The position numbers and the translations under genes were made by a program. A DNA stretch of 64,000 bases, taken from the NCBI RefSeq assembly GCF_010994755.1, contig NZ_WHSB02000009.1, positions 1 through 64,000 of the forward strand, written 5' to 3'. Within the stretch, counting starts at the first letter, position 1, and every line of letters starts with the position of its first letter. This stretch comes from Shinella lacus (GTDB lineage: Bacteria; Pseudomonadota; Alphaproteobacteria; Rhizobiales; Rhizobiaceae). Under the pieces are notes generated by a model, which saw nothing but the letters and a program-made list of their open reading frames with translations, had not been told where the DNA came from and did no database searches. Below, piece by piece: positions 33,428 through 45,540 of the stretch.

Positions 33428-34858
33428 TCAGCCGCGGCCGAATTCGTCCTCGATGCGGATGATATCGTCCTCGCCGAGATAGGAGCCGGTCTGCACCTCG
33501 ATCAGTTCGAGCAGGATCTTTCCGGGATTGGCAAGGCGATGCACCTCGCCCTGCGGGATGTAGACGGATTCGTTTTCGCGCAGCATGACCGTCTTGTCGC
33601 CGATCGTCACCTCCGCCGTGCCGCGCACCACGATCCAGTGTTCGGAGCGATGGTGGTGCTTTTGCAGCGAAAGCCGCTTGCCGGGTGTCACGAAGAGGCG
33701 CTTCACTTGGAAGCGCTCGCCGTTCAGCACGGACGTATAGCCACCCCAGGGGCGGTAGGAGGTCGGGTGCGTCTCCGTCAGCTTCGCCGTCTTCGGCAGC
33801 GCCGCGAGATGCTTCACCAGCTTGCCGACATTCTGGCTGTCTTCCATGCGGCCGACATAGACGGCGTCTTCGCTGGCGATGACGGCCACATTGTCGAGGC
33901 CCTGCACGGCGACATGGATATCACGCGAGATGACCAGCGAATTGCGCGTGTCGAGCACGGTCGTGCTGCCATCCGCGACGTTGCCGGCCTCGTCCTGCTT
34001 GCCGGTCTTCCAGACGGAATCCCAGCTTCCGAGGTCGGACCAGGTGATGGGCGACGGCACGACGGCGGCGATCGGCGTTTTCTCGAAGATCGCATAGTCG
34101 ACGGAGATATCGGGCGCGCGCGAAAAGGCCCCCTCGTCGAGCCGTTCGAAATCGAGGTCGTGTTTCGCCTTCGCGACCGCTTCGCTCGCCGCATCCAGCA
34201 CCTCCGGCGCATATTGCCGGAGCTCGCGCAGGAACAGGCCGACGGGCAGCATGAACATGCCGGAATTCCACAGATAGCCGCCTGCCGAAAGCATCTCCGC
34301 CGCCTTGTCGCGATCCGGCTTCTCGACGAAGCGACGCACGGCATTGGCGCCGTTGCCGAGGTCCTCGCCGATCTCGATATAGCCGTAGCCGGTCGCGGGC
34401 TCGCTGGGCGTGATGCCGAAGGTGACGAGGCGGCCGGCCTGTGCTGCGGCCCGTGCCCGGGCGATACAGTCGAAATAGACGTCGTTCGCATCGATCTCGT
34501 GGTCGGAGGCCAGCACCTGCATGACGGCGTCGTCGCCGTGGAGGCGCGCGATGAGCGTGGCGGCGGCGGCGAGCGCCGGCGCGGTGTTGCGCGCGACGGG
34601 CTCCAGCAGGATCGAGGTGAGCGGCGCATCCGCGGCGCGCGCCTGCTCGGCGACGAGGAAGCGGAAATCGCTGTTGGTCACGACGATCGCCGGCTCGTAG
34701 AGCGCGGTGTCGGAAACGCGCGCCAGCGTCTTCTGGAACAGCGTCGTCTCACCGAGGAATTCGAGGAACTGTTTTGGCGCGGAGGCGCGCGACAGGGGCC
34801 AGAGCCGCGTGCCCTTACCGCCAGCCATGATTACGGGTACGATCTTGCGGGTCATCAT
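33428..34858 (-). CDS. manC: Mannose-1-phosphate guanylyltransferase / mannose-6-phosphate isomerase
   Basis: About 476 residues, a bifunctional type II enzyme. The N-terminal nucleotidyltransferase has MAGGKGTRLWPLSRASAPKQ, with the GTP-Man catalytic loop, and GYGYIEIG. The C-terminal cupin isomerase has RPWGGYTSVLNGE, LQKHHHRSEHW and YIPQGEVHRLAN. It makes GDP-mannose for polysaccharide and LPS. The start at 34858 follows AGGACGAGGA; a second ATG is next to it. The gene is flanked by the atp operon terminator upstream and stands alone on this strand, so it has its own promoter within 34859-35015. Confidence 0.95.
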   Translation of the reverse strand: MMTRKIVPVIMAGGKGTRLWPLSRASAPKQFLEFLGETTLFQKTLARVSDTALYEPAIVVTNSDFRFLVAEQARAADAPLTSILLEPVARNTAPALAAAATLIARLHGDDAVMQVLASDHEIDANDVYFDCIARARAAAQAGRLVTFGITPSEPATGYGYIEIGEDLGNGANAVRRFVEKPDRDKAAEMLSAGGYLWNSGMFMLPVGLFLRELRQYAPEVLDAASEAVAKAKHDLDFERLDEGAFSRAPDISVDYAIFEKTPIAAVVPSPITWSDLGSWDSVWKTGKQDEAGNVADGSTTVLDTRNSLVISRDIHVAVQGLDNVAVIASEDAVYVGRMEDSQNVGKLVKHLAALPKTAKLTETHPTSYRPWGGYTSVLNGERFQVKRLFVTPGKRLSLQKHHHRSEHWIVVRGTAEVTIGDKTVMLRENESVYIPQGEVHRLANPGKILLELIEVQTGSYLGEDDIIRIEDEFGRG

Positions 34859-35015
34859 TCCTCGTCCTGATGCTGGAGCCAGCCATTTTGGGGCCACTCT
34901 CCATCCCTGCCGTAAAGAAACAGCAAAATCGGACGCCCGGCAGCCCCCGCCGATGAGCATTCTTGCTGATAAGGTAAAGAGACCCTGTTCCCTCAGCAAG
35001 CGGATCTAGCGCAAC

Positions 35016-35038
35016 AAAAAACCCGCCGAAGCGGGTTT
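35016..35038 (-). terminator. Intrinsic terminator of the atp operon
   Basis: On the minus strand AAACCCGC-TTCG-GCGGGTTT is followed by a TTT run. It is an 8-bp stem with a stable tetraloop, 26 bases past the atpC stop. Confidence 0.85.
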
Positions 35039-35063
35039 GGTGTCTGCGAAATCCGGGTTCGGA

Positions 35064-35477
35064 TCAGGCCGGCAGGAGCGTGCCCTGCAGCGTGGTGAGC
35101 TGCGCGAGGTAGCTCTCGATGCCAAACTTGTGTTCGTCCGAGGACGCATGCTCAAGCTCGGCGCGGGTCGCCTCGATCCGGCGCGTGATGTCTTCGCTCT
35201 TGATCTCGTCGACATGCACGGCCGATTCGGCCAGCAGCGTGCAGCCGGTCGGCAGGATGTCGGCGAAACCGCCGAAGACCACGTAGCGGTCCTTCTTGCC
35301 GTCCGCGAACGTCACGGTGGCGACACCCGGCTTGATCGTCGTCATGGTCGGCGCATGGTTGGCCATGACGGTCATTTCGCCTTCGGTCGCCGGAATGACG
35401 ACGGAGCTGACGCTGCCGGAAACCAGCAGGCGCTCGGGAGAAACGAGTTCAAAGTTGAAACTGTCAGCCATGACCAT
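35064..35477 (-). CDS. atpC: ATP synthase F1 epsilon subunit
   Basis: 137 residues. The beta-sandwich N-terminus FNFELVSPERLLVSGSVSSVVIPATEGEM, in broken form, is followed by the helical hairpin. Epsilon links the rotor to F1 and regulates hydrolysis. It is the last gene of atpHAGDC, 63 bases after atpD, and is followed by a terminator. Confidence 0.97.
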   Translation of the reverse strand: MVMADSFNFELVSPERLLVSGSVSSVVIPATEGEMTVMANHAPTMTTIKPGVATVTFADGKKDRYVVFGGFADILPTGCTLLAESAVHVDEIKSEDITRRIEATRAELEHASSDEHKFGIESYLAQLTTLQGTLLPA

Positions 35478-35540
35478 TCACTTCTTCTGATTTCATTCGG
35501 CCGGGAAACAGGGCGCCCGGTTCAGGGCGCCCCAAGTTCA

Positions 35541-38062
<2,522 letters not shown>

Positions 38063-38178
38063 CCGTTTTCCGTCCTGTGACATGATCTCCCAGAAAACCC
38101 TCTGAGCGGATCATGCGTCAATCAAAGTTCCCGGGCTGCCTGCGCGCCAGCTTAGCGCGCAGGGCTCGAACCGTAGCC

Positions 38179-39708
38179 TCAGCCGAAGGTCTTGGCGAAG
38201 GCATCGAGGGCGGCCTTGAGCTTGCCCTTGGTGTCGTCGCTGATCGCCTTTTCGGTGCGGATCTTGTCGAGGATGTCCTTGCCCTCGGAGCGGAAGTAGC
38301 CGAGCACGCCCTGCTCGAACTTGCCGACCTGGTTGACCGCGATCTTGTCGAGGTAACCGTTGACGCCGGCGAAGATCACCACGACCTGCTCTTCCGTCTT
38401 CAGCGGCGAGAACTGCGGCTGCTTCAGGAGTTCGGTCAGGCGTGCACCGCGGTTGAGCAGGCGCTGCGTCGCGGCGTCGAGGTCCGAGCCGAACTGGGCG
38501 AAGGCTGCCATTTCGCGATACTGGGCAAGTTCGCCCTTGATCGAGCCGGCAACCTGCTTCATCGCCTTGATCTGTGCGGACGAGCCCACGCGGGACACCG
38601 ACAGACCGACGTTCACGGCCGGGCGGATACCCTGGTAGAACAGGTCCGTTTCAAGGAAGATCTGGCCGTCGGTGATCGAGATCACGTTGGTCGGGATGAA
38701 CGCGGACACGTCATTACCCTGGGTTTCGATGACCGGCAGAGCCGTCAGCGAGCCAGCGCCCATGTCGTCGTTGAGCTTTGCAGCGCGCTCGAGGAGACGC
38801 GAATGCAGGTAGAAGACGTCGCCCGGATAGGCTTCGCGGCCCGGCGGGCGGCGCAGAAGCAGCGACATCTGGCGGTAGGAGACGGCCTGCTTGGAAAGGT
38901 CGTCGTAGCCGATGAGGGCGTGCTTGCCGTTGTCACGGAAATATTCGCCCATCGCGCAACCGGCGAACGGTGCGAGATACTGCATCGGCGCCGGGTCGGA
39001 GGCGGTTGCAGCAACGATGATCGAGTACTGGAGCGCGCCGCGCTCTTCGAGAACCTTCACGAACTGGGCAACGGTCGAACGCTTCTGGCCGATAGCGACG
39101 TAGACGCAGTAAAGCTTGTCGCCTTCCGGGCCGTTATCGTGGATCGCCTTCTGGTTCAGGATCGCGTCCAGAATGATCGCGGTCTTGCCGGTCTGGCGGT
39201 CGCCGATGACCAGCTCGCGCTGGCCGCGGCCGACCGGGATGAGGGCGTCGATGGCCTTGAGGCCGGTCGACATCGGCTCATGCACCGACTTGCGCGGAAT
39301 GATGCCCGGAGCCTTGACGTCGACGCGCGAGCGCAGCTTGGCATTGATCGGGCCTTTGCCGTCGATCGGGTTGCCGAGCGCGTCAACGACGCGGCCGAGC
39401 AGTTCCGGACCGACCGGCACGTCCACGATGGCGCCCGTCCGCTTGACGGTGTCGCCCTCCTTGATGTCACGGTCCGAACCGAAAATAACGACACCGACGT
39501 TGTCGCTTTCGAGGTTCAGCGCCATGCCACGGATGCCACCCGGGAATTCCACCATTTCGCCGGCCTGGACATTGTCGAGGCCATAAACGCGGGCAATGCC
39601 GTCACCGACGGAGAGCACCTGGCCGACTTCCGAGACTTCCGCCTCTTTGCCGAAGTTTTTGATCTGATCTTTGAGAATTGCGGAAATTTCCGCGGCGCGG
39701 ATATCCAT
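38179..39708 (-). CDS. atpA: ATP synthase F1 alpha subunit
   Basis: 509 residues. Walker A is [10 protein letters not shown], with the alpha-subunit signature [24 protein letters not shown] in broken form near residues 365-390. The N-terminus [20 protein letters not shown] binds the delta subunit. Its ATG overlaps the atpH stop by one base (TGATG), so the two are translationally coupled. Confidence 0.98.
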   Translation of the reverse strand: MDIRAAEISAILKDQIKNFGKEAEVSEVGQVLSVGDGIARVYGLDNVQAGEMVEFPGGIRGMALNLESDNVGVVIFGSDRDIKEGDTVKRTGAIVDVPVGPELLGRVVDALGNPIDGKGPINAKLRSRVDVKAPGIIPRKSVHEPMSTGLKAIDALIPVGRGQRELVIGDRQTGKTAIILDAILNQKAIHDNGPEGDKLYCVYVAIGQKRSTVAQFVKVLEERGALQYSIIVAATASDPAPMQYLAPFAGCAMGEYFRDNGKHALIGYDDLSKQAVSYRQMSLLLRRPPGREAYPGDVFYLHSRLLERAAKLNDDMGAGSLTALPVIETQGNDVSAFIPTNVISITDGQIFLETDLFYQGIRPAVNVGLSVSRVGSSAQIKAMKQVAGSIKGELAQYREMAAFAQFGSDLDAATQRLLNRGARLTELLKQPQFSPLKTEEQVVVIFAGVNGYLDKIAVNQVGKFEQGVLGYFRSEGKDILDKIRTEKAISDDTKGKLKAALDAFAKTFG

Positions 39709-40274
39709 CAGCCGACCTCTTTCAGTGCAAGCTTAAGAGTAGAGAGTTTGGTGCGAAGGGACGTGTCGATCTGGCGGGAACCCACCTTGACGATCAGTCC
39801 ACCGAGAATGGACGGGTCGACGGTGACGGCGATCGTCACGTCTTTGCCGGTGACGCCTTTCAGCGCCGCCTTCAATTCTGTTTCCTGCGCTGCGGTCAGC
39901 GCATGGGCCGAGGTGACATCGGCCGTGATTTCGCCGCGGGCGCGGGCCGCGATGACGCGGTAGGCCTTGATCATGCCCGGAACGGCGAACAGGCGGCGAT
40001 TTGACGCAACCACCTTGAGGAAGTTTGCCACGAGGCCCGTGATGCCGGCTTTGGCGGCAACGGCGGCAATGGCCTTGGTCTGATCTTCGGCGGAGAAGAC
40101 AGGGCTGAGGATCAGCCGCTTGAGGTCTTCGCTCCCGTCGATCAGCGCCTGGAAACGGGCGAGATCGGCACCGACACTGTCAGCCGAACCGGCTTCCTGA
40201 GCGAGGTCGAAAAGCGAGGACGCGTATCTTTCTGCAACACCGGAAACGAGCTGGGATGTGTCTGCCACGGGCAC
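39708..40274 (-). CDS. atpH: ATP synthase F1 delta subunit (OSCP homologue)
   Basis: 188 residues. The OSCP family pattern is visible: [14 protein letters not shown] near the N-terminus and [22 protein letters not shown] at the end, in broken form. It links F1 to the peripheral stalk. It is first in atpHAGDC; the 262 bases upstream (40275-40536) carry the operon promoter region and a small hairpin GGCGCA-GGAA-TGCGCC at 40438-40453. F0 genes are elsewhere, as usual for this family. Confidence 0.96.
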   Translation of the reverse strand: MPVADTSQLVSGVAERYASSLFDLAQEAGSADSVGADLARFQALIDGSEDLKRLILSPVFSAEDQTKAIAAVAAKAGITGLVANFLKVVASNRRLFAVPGMIKAYRVIAARARGEITADVTSAHALTAAQETELKAALKGVTGKDVTIAVTVDPSILGGLIVKVGSRQIDTSLRTKLSTLKLALKEVG

Positions 40275-40536
40275 AAGCTTCTCTTCTTTTCATCCAGAAA
40301 GCGGGGCGGTAGCGAGGCTACAGTCCTAACCCTCTGAAATCGTTGCGGTAATCTTCAGTTCCCACAGGCTTTGAAGCCCGTTTTTTCTGAATTTCGCGGT
40401 TCGTCTAGCATAGGAAACCGGGACTCGCAACACACGCGGCGCAGGAATGCGCCATAAGTCGGCCATAGTCGGAGCAAAAGTTGACTGCGCAGACTATGTT
40501 CTGCTGTCGCCGAGGCAGGCCGGGCCGGTTTTTCGC

Positions 40537-40920
40537 TCAGATGAAGCCGAATGCATAGGCCAAAGGCAGCGCGGCAAGGCCCGCCTGCACGAGGAGCACG
40601 ACGAGGTTTTTCAGCGTGAAGGACCCGTCAGACATCAGCGAGAGAATGCGGCCGAATGCAGCGAGCGCGAAGCCGCCGCCGATGCCCATATAGATCCAAC
40701 TCTGCGCCATCATCAGCGCGACGATGGCGAGCCCCGCATAGAAACCGCCGGCCGAGCGGGCGAAGGCATACCCTTCGCGGCTCGCCTCGCGGGTCTGGAG
40801 GCCGGCGAGCTTCAACGCCGTGCCGGGCGCAAAGAGTGCGAAGAGGCCGAAAAGCGCGGTCACGATGGCCGCCGAGAATGCGAGCAGCTCGCCCGTTTCG
40901 GTGGGGATGTAGAATTCCAT
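40537..40920 (-). CDS. Small four-helix membrane protein, DUF4345-like
   Basis: 127 residues with four hydrophobic segments. MEFYIPTETGELLAFS starts the protein, followed by ALKLAGLQTREASREGYAFARSAGGFYAG, in broken form, a pattern seen in DUF4345/AGAW-like membrane proteins. The function is unknown. ATG 40920 is preferred over an open frame that extends to 40995. It sits between priA and the atp operon on the same strand. Confidence 0.65.
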   Translation of the reverse strand: MEFYIPTETGELLAFSAAIVTALFGLFALFAPGTALKLAGLQTREASREGYAFARSAGGFYAGLAIVALMMAQSWIYMGIGGGFALAAFGRILSLMSDGSFTLKNLVVLLVQAGLAALPLAYAFGFI

Positions 40921-41025
40921 CGCGACGTTTCTCCGGTTGTGCTCGCCCGCCCCTCTATCGCACAGGCGCGAAAGGCGCAGAAGCGGGCGCGCCAACTTCG
41001 CACAACTCTTTGTTAACCATGGCGC

Positions 41026-43230
41026 TCAGAGGAAACTCTGCGGATCGATATCGAGCTGCACCTGAAGCGAGGCCCGTTCCTTCGGCCCGTTGGCGAGCAT
41101 GGTGCGCAGAAACGTCTGCATGTCACTGTTGCGCCGCCCGTGGATCAGCAGGCGAAAACGATGGCGGCCGCGCACGAGCGCCAGCGGTGCCTCCGCCGGG
41201 CCGAGGATCGAGATGCCGTCCACATCGGGCGCGGCCTGCCGCAGCCCGCGCGCATGCATCTCCGCCTCGCCGCGGGTATCGGCCGAGACGATGACCGAGG
41301 CGAGCCGGCCGAACGGCGGCAGCAGCGCCTTTTCCCGCTCGCCGATCTCACGGTCGTAAAAAGCCTGCGCATCGCCCGACACGATCGCCTGCATGACGGG
41401 GTGCAGCGGCTGGTAGGTCTGGATGAGGCCGTGGCTCTTGAGGCCGGAGCGCCCCGCGCGCCCCGTCACCTGCGAGAGCAGCTGGAACGTCCGCTCCGCC
41501 GCGCGCGGATCGCCGTTCGAAAGCCCGAGATCCGCATCGACGACACCGACCAGCGACATCAGTGGGAAATTGTGCCCTTTGGCGACGAGCTGCGTGCCGA
41601 TGACGATATCCGCCTCGCCGCGCGCAATCGCCTCCAGCTCCAGCCTGAGCCGCTTCACGCCCATCAGGTCGGAGGAGAGCACGATGGTGCGCGCCTCCGG
41701 AAAATGTTTCTCGACCTCCTCCGCGATGCGTTCCACGCCCGGCCCGCAGGCGGCGAGGTGATCGAAGGTGCCGCATTCCGGGCAGGCTTCCGGCGTGCGC
41801 TCGGCATAGCCGCAATGATGGCACTGGATCTGCCCGCGAAACCGGTGCTCGACCAGCCAGCTTGAGCATTGCGGGCACTGGAACCGATGGCCGCAGACCC
41901 GGCAAAGCGTCAGCGGCGCATAACCGCGACGATTGAGGAAAAGCAGCGCCTGCTGCTGCTTCTCGATGGTGCGGGCGATGCCGCGCAGCATGACCGGCGA
42001 AAGAAACCCGCCGCGCGCCGGCGGATGGCGCCGCATGTCGACGAGGTGCAGGTCCGGCAGAGCGGCGTCGCCGTAGCGCGTCGGTAGGTGCAGCTTGCGA
42101 TAGCGCCCGACATCGCTGTTGACCCGGCTTTCGACCGAGGGCGTCGCCGAGACGAGCACGGCCGGGAAATCGCCGATGCGCGCCCGCACCACCGCCATGT
42201 CGCGCGCATTGTAGAAGACGCGGTCCTCCTGCTTGTAGGCCGGGTCGTGCTCCTCATCGACAATGACGAGGCCGAGATTCTCGAAGGGCAGGAACAGCGC
42301 CGAACGCGCGCCGGCCACGACCCGCACATCCCCCATCGTCACCTGCCGCCAGACCTTTTCACGGATGCGGGGCGCGAGATCGGAATGCCATTCGGCGGGC
42401 TTTGCGCCAAACCGATCCTGGAAACGTTCGAGGAAACTTGCCGTCAGCGCGATTTCCGGCAGCAGGATCAGCACCTGTTTGCCCCGCCGCAGCGTCTCGG
42501 CAATCGCCTCGAAATAGACCTCCGTCTTGCCCGAACCGGTAATGCCGTCGATCAGCGAGACATTGAAGCCACCGGCGCGCACGCTCTCGACAAGCTCCGC
42601 CGCACTCTCCGTCTGTGGCCCTTCGAGCCTCGGCTCCACATGCTCCGGATCGGGCACCGCCACGACGGGCGGCGGCGGCAGGAAGACGGTCTCGAAGCTG
42701 CCCTGCTTCACGAGCCCGTCGACGACGCTCGTCGAGGTGCCTGCGGCGTGCGCAAGACCCGAGCGGGTCCACGGAATGCCGTCCTCCACCATTTCCAGCA
42801 CCCGCTCGCGGGCACTCGTCAGCCGCTCCGGCCGGTGACCCGTAAAACGCAGCCCCTCGATCATCGGCTCTGGATCGAACGCCGTCGGCGCGCGCAGCGC
42901 CATGCGGGCGACGAGACCCGGCGGCGTCACCGTATAGGCGGAAACCCAGTCGAGGAAATCGCGCATCTCCTTGGAGAGCGGCGGGCAGTCGAAGACCTTC
43001 TCGATCGGCCGCAGCTTCTTCGGATCGACTTGGCTGTCATCGCCGCCATCCCAGACGACGCCCGGCACCAGCCGCGGCCCGAGCGGCACCTGCACGATCG
43101 AGCCCGGCTCCACCGCCATGCCCTCCGGCACGGAATAGGAATAGGGCGTGGGCGTGGGCACCGGCACCATCACAGGCACCGTGCGCGGAAAAAGTTTCTC
43201 CCCGAAAAGGTCGATCGAATCGCTGCTCAT
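41026..43230 (-). CDS. priA: Primosomal protein N' (replication restart helicase PriA)
   Basis: 734 residues. Walker A in DGITGSGKTEVYFEAI, the DEEHD box, and a zinc-binding insert with eight cysteines (CRVCGH, CPQC, CHHCG, CPEC) between helicase lobes, then TGRAGRSG. The N-terminal 3'-DNA binding domain carries VPVPTPTPYSYSVP. PriA reloads the replisome at collapsed forks. The gene lies 105 bases from the small membrane protein gene, upstream of the atp operon; this neighbourhood is conserved in rhizobia. Confidence 0.96.
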   Translation of the reverse strand: MSSDSIDLFGEKLFPRTVPVMVPVPTPTPYSYSVPEGMAVEPGSIVQVPLGPRLVPGVVWDGGDDSQVDPKKLRPIEKVFDCPPLSKEMRDFLDWVSAYTVTPPGLVARMALRAPTAFDPEPMIEGLRFTGHRPERLTSARERVLEMVEDGIPWTRSGLAHAAGTSTSVVDGLVKQGSFETVFLPPPPVVAVPDPEHVEPRLEGPQTESAAELVESVRAGGFNVSLIDGITGSGKTEVYFEAIAETLRRGKQVLILLPEIALTASFLERFQDRFGAKPAEWHSDLAPRIREKVWRQVTMGDVRVVAGARSALFLPFENLGLVIVDEEHDPAYKQEDRVFYNARDMAVVRARIGDFPAVLVSATPSVESRVNSDVGRYRKLHLPTRYGDAALPDLHLVDMRRHPPARGGFLSPVMLRGIARTIEKQQQALLFLNRRGYAPLTLCRVCGHRFQCPQCSSWLVEHRFRGQIQCHHCGYAERTPEACPECGTFDHLAACGPGVERIAEEVEKHFPEARTIVLSSDLMGVKRLRLELEAIARGEADIVIGTQLVAKGHNFPLMSLVGVVDADLGLSNGDPRAAERTFQLLSQVTGRAGRSGLKSHGLIQTYQPLHPVMQAIVSGDAQAFYDREIGEREKALLPPFGRLASVIVSADTRGEAEMHARGLRQAAPDVDGISILGPAEAPLALVRGRHRFRLLIHGRRNSDMQTFLRTMLANGPKERASLQVQLDIDPQSFL

Positions 43231-43288
43231 TGCCCGCGAAGATGCCCCCGCCGGTGCGGGAAGAAAACCGCAAAGATCGCCGGCCCGC

Positions 43289-44425
43289 TCATTCGTCGTC
43301 CTCGTCCATCTCGCCGGTCAGCCGCATGCCGTCGATCCAGGTCGCGCCGTCATTGCGCACGACGCGCTTGGCCCGCACGCCGCAGCGCGTCTCCACCTCC
43401 TGCGCCAGACGTTCCGAATGGGTGACGATCCACAACTGGCTCGTCTCGGCGGCCCGCGCGATCATCTCGGCGAGCGGCAACAGCATGTCCGGATGGAGGC
43501 TCGCCTCCGGCTCGTTCAACGCGATCAACGGCGGCGTGCGGTATGAAAGCAATGCAGCCGCGAGCGCCAGGAAACGGATCTGCCCGTCGGAAAGCTCGCG
43601 CGGCTGGAAGATGCGCTGGGGAAACTGCGGGAAGGTCAGCCCATAGGAGGCGAATTCCTCCGGCTCCGGCACGGAAAGCCGTGCACCGCCAAAGGCATCC
43701 GCCACCGCCCGGTCGAGATCGACCGTGTCGCCCCGCGTCCATTTCAGCGTCGCGAACACCGCCGCCATGTTCGCCCCGTCCTCGTCGAGCAGCGGCGCGG
43801 TGACGGCAAGGCAGGGTTGGCGCAGCGCCGAATCGCGATCCGAGCGGAAACCATGGAAGAACCGCCATTGCGAAACCGCGCGGCGGAACGTGCCGACCTC
43901 CGGATAATGGCCGGCATCGCCGAGAAGTGCGATGGCGGTCTCGGAGGTCAGGGCCTGTTCGGGATATTCCACCATCCGGCCCGCCTCGCTGCGCACCATG
44001 ATGCCCGGCCCGCCGCGTTTCATCATGGTCACCGGCCGGCGGCCGGTTTCGATCGACAATTCCTCGGCCTTAACCTGCGGCTCGAAGGCGAAACCCGCTG
44101 CATCGATCGGTGGCCGCAACCCCGCCTCGACGCGATAGCGAAAGGTGATCGCCCGGTCCTCGTCGAGCAGCTCGGCCTCCAGCCGGATGCGCACCGGCTC
44201 GTTCGCCCGCCGCTTGCCCGTCCACAGCGCCGAGGCCATGCCGCCCTCCGCCGCGATCTCATGGGCGAAATTGCCGCGCACCGCCGCCTGTACCAGTTGC
44301 AGCGAGCGATAGAGGTTCGACTTGCCCGCCCCGTTCTCACCGACGAACAGGTTCACCCGCCCGAGATCCATGCGGATCGAACGCAGCGAACGGTAGTTTT
44401 CGGCAGACATGGAGCGTAGCAGCAT
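43289..44425 (-). CDS. AAA/ABC-type ATPase of the COG4637 (RecF/OLD-like) kind
   Basis: 378 residues. A nucleotide-binding fold split by a long insertion, like SMC/RecF ATPases: Walker A FVGENGAGKSN (about 27-37), signature ELSDGQIRFLALAAAL, Walker B LIALNEPEASLHPD and a switch histidine in IVTHS. In Walker B an Asn stands where most relatives have Asp, while the catalytic Glu remains. No toprim or nuclease domain is attached. Its role is unknown, perhaps DNA-related given its place between priA and xerC. The start may be ATG 44425 or 44410. Confidence 0.82.
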   Translation of the reverse strand: MLLRSMSAENYRSLRSIRMDLGRVNLFVGENGAGKSNLYRSLQLVQAAVRGNFAHEIAAEGGMASALWTGKRRANEPVRIRLEAELLDEDRAITFRYRVEAGLRPPIDAAGFAFEPQVKAEELSIETGRRPVTMMKRGGPGIMVRSEAGRMVEYPEQALTSETAIALLGDAGHYPEVGTFRRAVSQWRFFHGFRSDRDSALRQPCLAVTAPLLDEDGANMAAVFATLKWTRGDTVDLDRAVADAFGGARLSVPEPEEFASYGLTFPQFPQRIFQPRELSDGQIRFLALAAALLSYRTPPLIALNEPEASLHPDMLLPLAEMIARAAETSQLWIVTHSERLAQEVETRCGVRAKRVVRNDGATWIDGMRLTGEMDEDDE

Positions 44426-44551
44426 GAAGCGTATCCGGAATCAGGAGCACGATCGTCTCTATACCGGGCACCATGTCCAGAGGAAGGCGGCCGGTGAAGC
44501 AAACGTTAACGCAAATCACCGACCATGCGGCAAACGGCCGAAGGGCATGCC

Positions 44552-45487
44552 ATGAACGAACTTCTCATCATCGCCGACCAGACCCTGATGACCGAGCGGC
44601 AGAGCTGGCTCGCATCGCTTGCCGACGAGCGCCGGCTGTCGGAGAACACGCTGGACGCCTACGAGCGCGACACGAGGCAGTTCCTCACCTTCCTGACGCA
44701 GCACCTTGCCGCCCCCGCACGCCTCAAGGACATCGGCGATCTGCGCCCGGCGGACCTGCGCGGCTTTCTCGCCAGCCGGCGCCGCGATGGTGCGGGTGCG
44801 CGCACGCTCGGCCGCGGCCTTGCCGGCCTGCGCTCTTTCCTGCGCCACCTGGAACGCAAGGGCCTTGCCAATGCGGCCGGTGCCTCCGCCGTGCGCTCGC
44901 CAAAACAGCCGAAATCGCTGCCGAAGCCGCTCTCCGCCGGGCAGGCGATCGCCGTCGTCGATGCGAGCGAACAGCTCGCCGACGAGCCCTGGATCCGCGT
45001 GCGCAATGCCGCAGTGTTGACGCTCCTCTACGGCTGCGGCCTGCGCATCTCCGAGGCGCTGTCGCTGACACCGGCCGATTTCGTCGGCACGCCGACGTCG
45101 CTGCGCATCACCGGCAAGGGCGACAAGATGCGCATCGTGCCGCTGATTGCGCCGGCGCTGACCGGCGTCGAGGATTACATCAAACTCTGCCCCATCCCCT
45201 TGGCCGATGACAAGCCGCTGTTTCGCGGCATGCGCGGCGGACCGTTGCAGCCGGCCATCATCCAGCGCGAGATGCAGAAGATGCGCAGCGCGCTCGGCCT
45301 GCCGGACAGCGCCACGCCGCACGCTTTGCGCCATTCCTTCGCCACGCATCTGCTCGCCGGTGGCGGGGACCTGCGCACCATCCAGGAATTGCTCGGCCAT
45401 GCCAGCCTCTCGACCACGCAGGTCTATACCGGCGTCGATTCGGCCCGGCTGCTGGAAATCTACGACCGAGCCCACCCCCGCGCCTGA
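44552..45487 (+). CDS. xerC: Tyrosine recombinase XerC
   Basis: 311 residues. All catalytic residues are present: Arg165 (GLRISEAL), Lys189 (GKGDKMR), His257 and Arg260 (PHALRHSFATHLL), His283 (LGHASLSTT) and Tyr292. The N-terminal SAM-like domain and the chromosomal context show the housekeeping recombinase that resolves chromosome dimers at dif with XerD, not a phage integrase. ATG 44552 has GAAGGG about 8 bases ahead. Confidence 0.93.
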   Translation: MNELLIIADQTLMTERQSWLASLADERRLSENTLDAYERDTRQFLTFLTQHLAAPARLKDIGDLRPADLRGFLASRRRDGAGARTLGRGLAGLRSFLRHLERKGLANAAGASAVRSPKQPKSLPKPLSAGQAIAVVDASEQLADEPWIRVRNAAVLTLLYGCGLRISEALSLTPADFVGTPTSLRITGKGDKMRIVPLIAPALTGVEDYIKLCPIPLADDKPLFRGMRGGPLQPAIIQREMQKMRSALGLPDSATPHALRHSFATHLLAGGGDLRTIQELLGHASLSTTQVYTGVDSARLLEIYDRAHPRA

Positions 45488-45540
45488 ATCCGTTAACGGC
45501 TTGCGGCTAGGGTCGCCAAAAATATGCAGGGAGTTCGACC

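Noticed and set aside
44552-45487. Phage or island integrase
   Set aside because: Length, domain pattern and lack of adjacent att site or cargo indicate housekeeping XerC.
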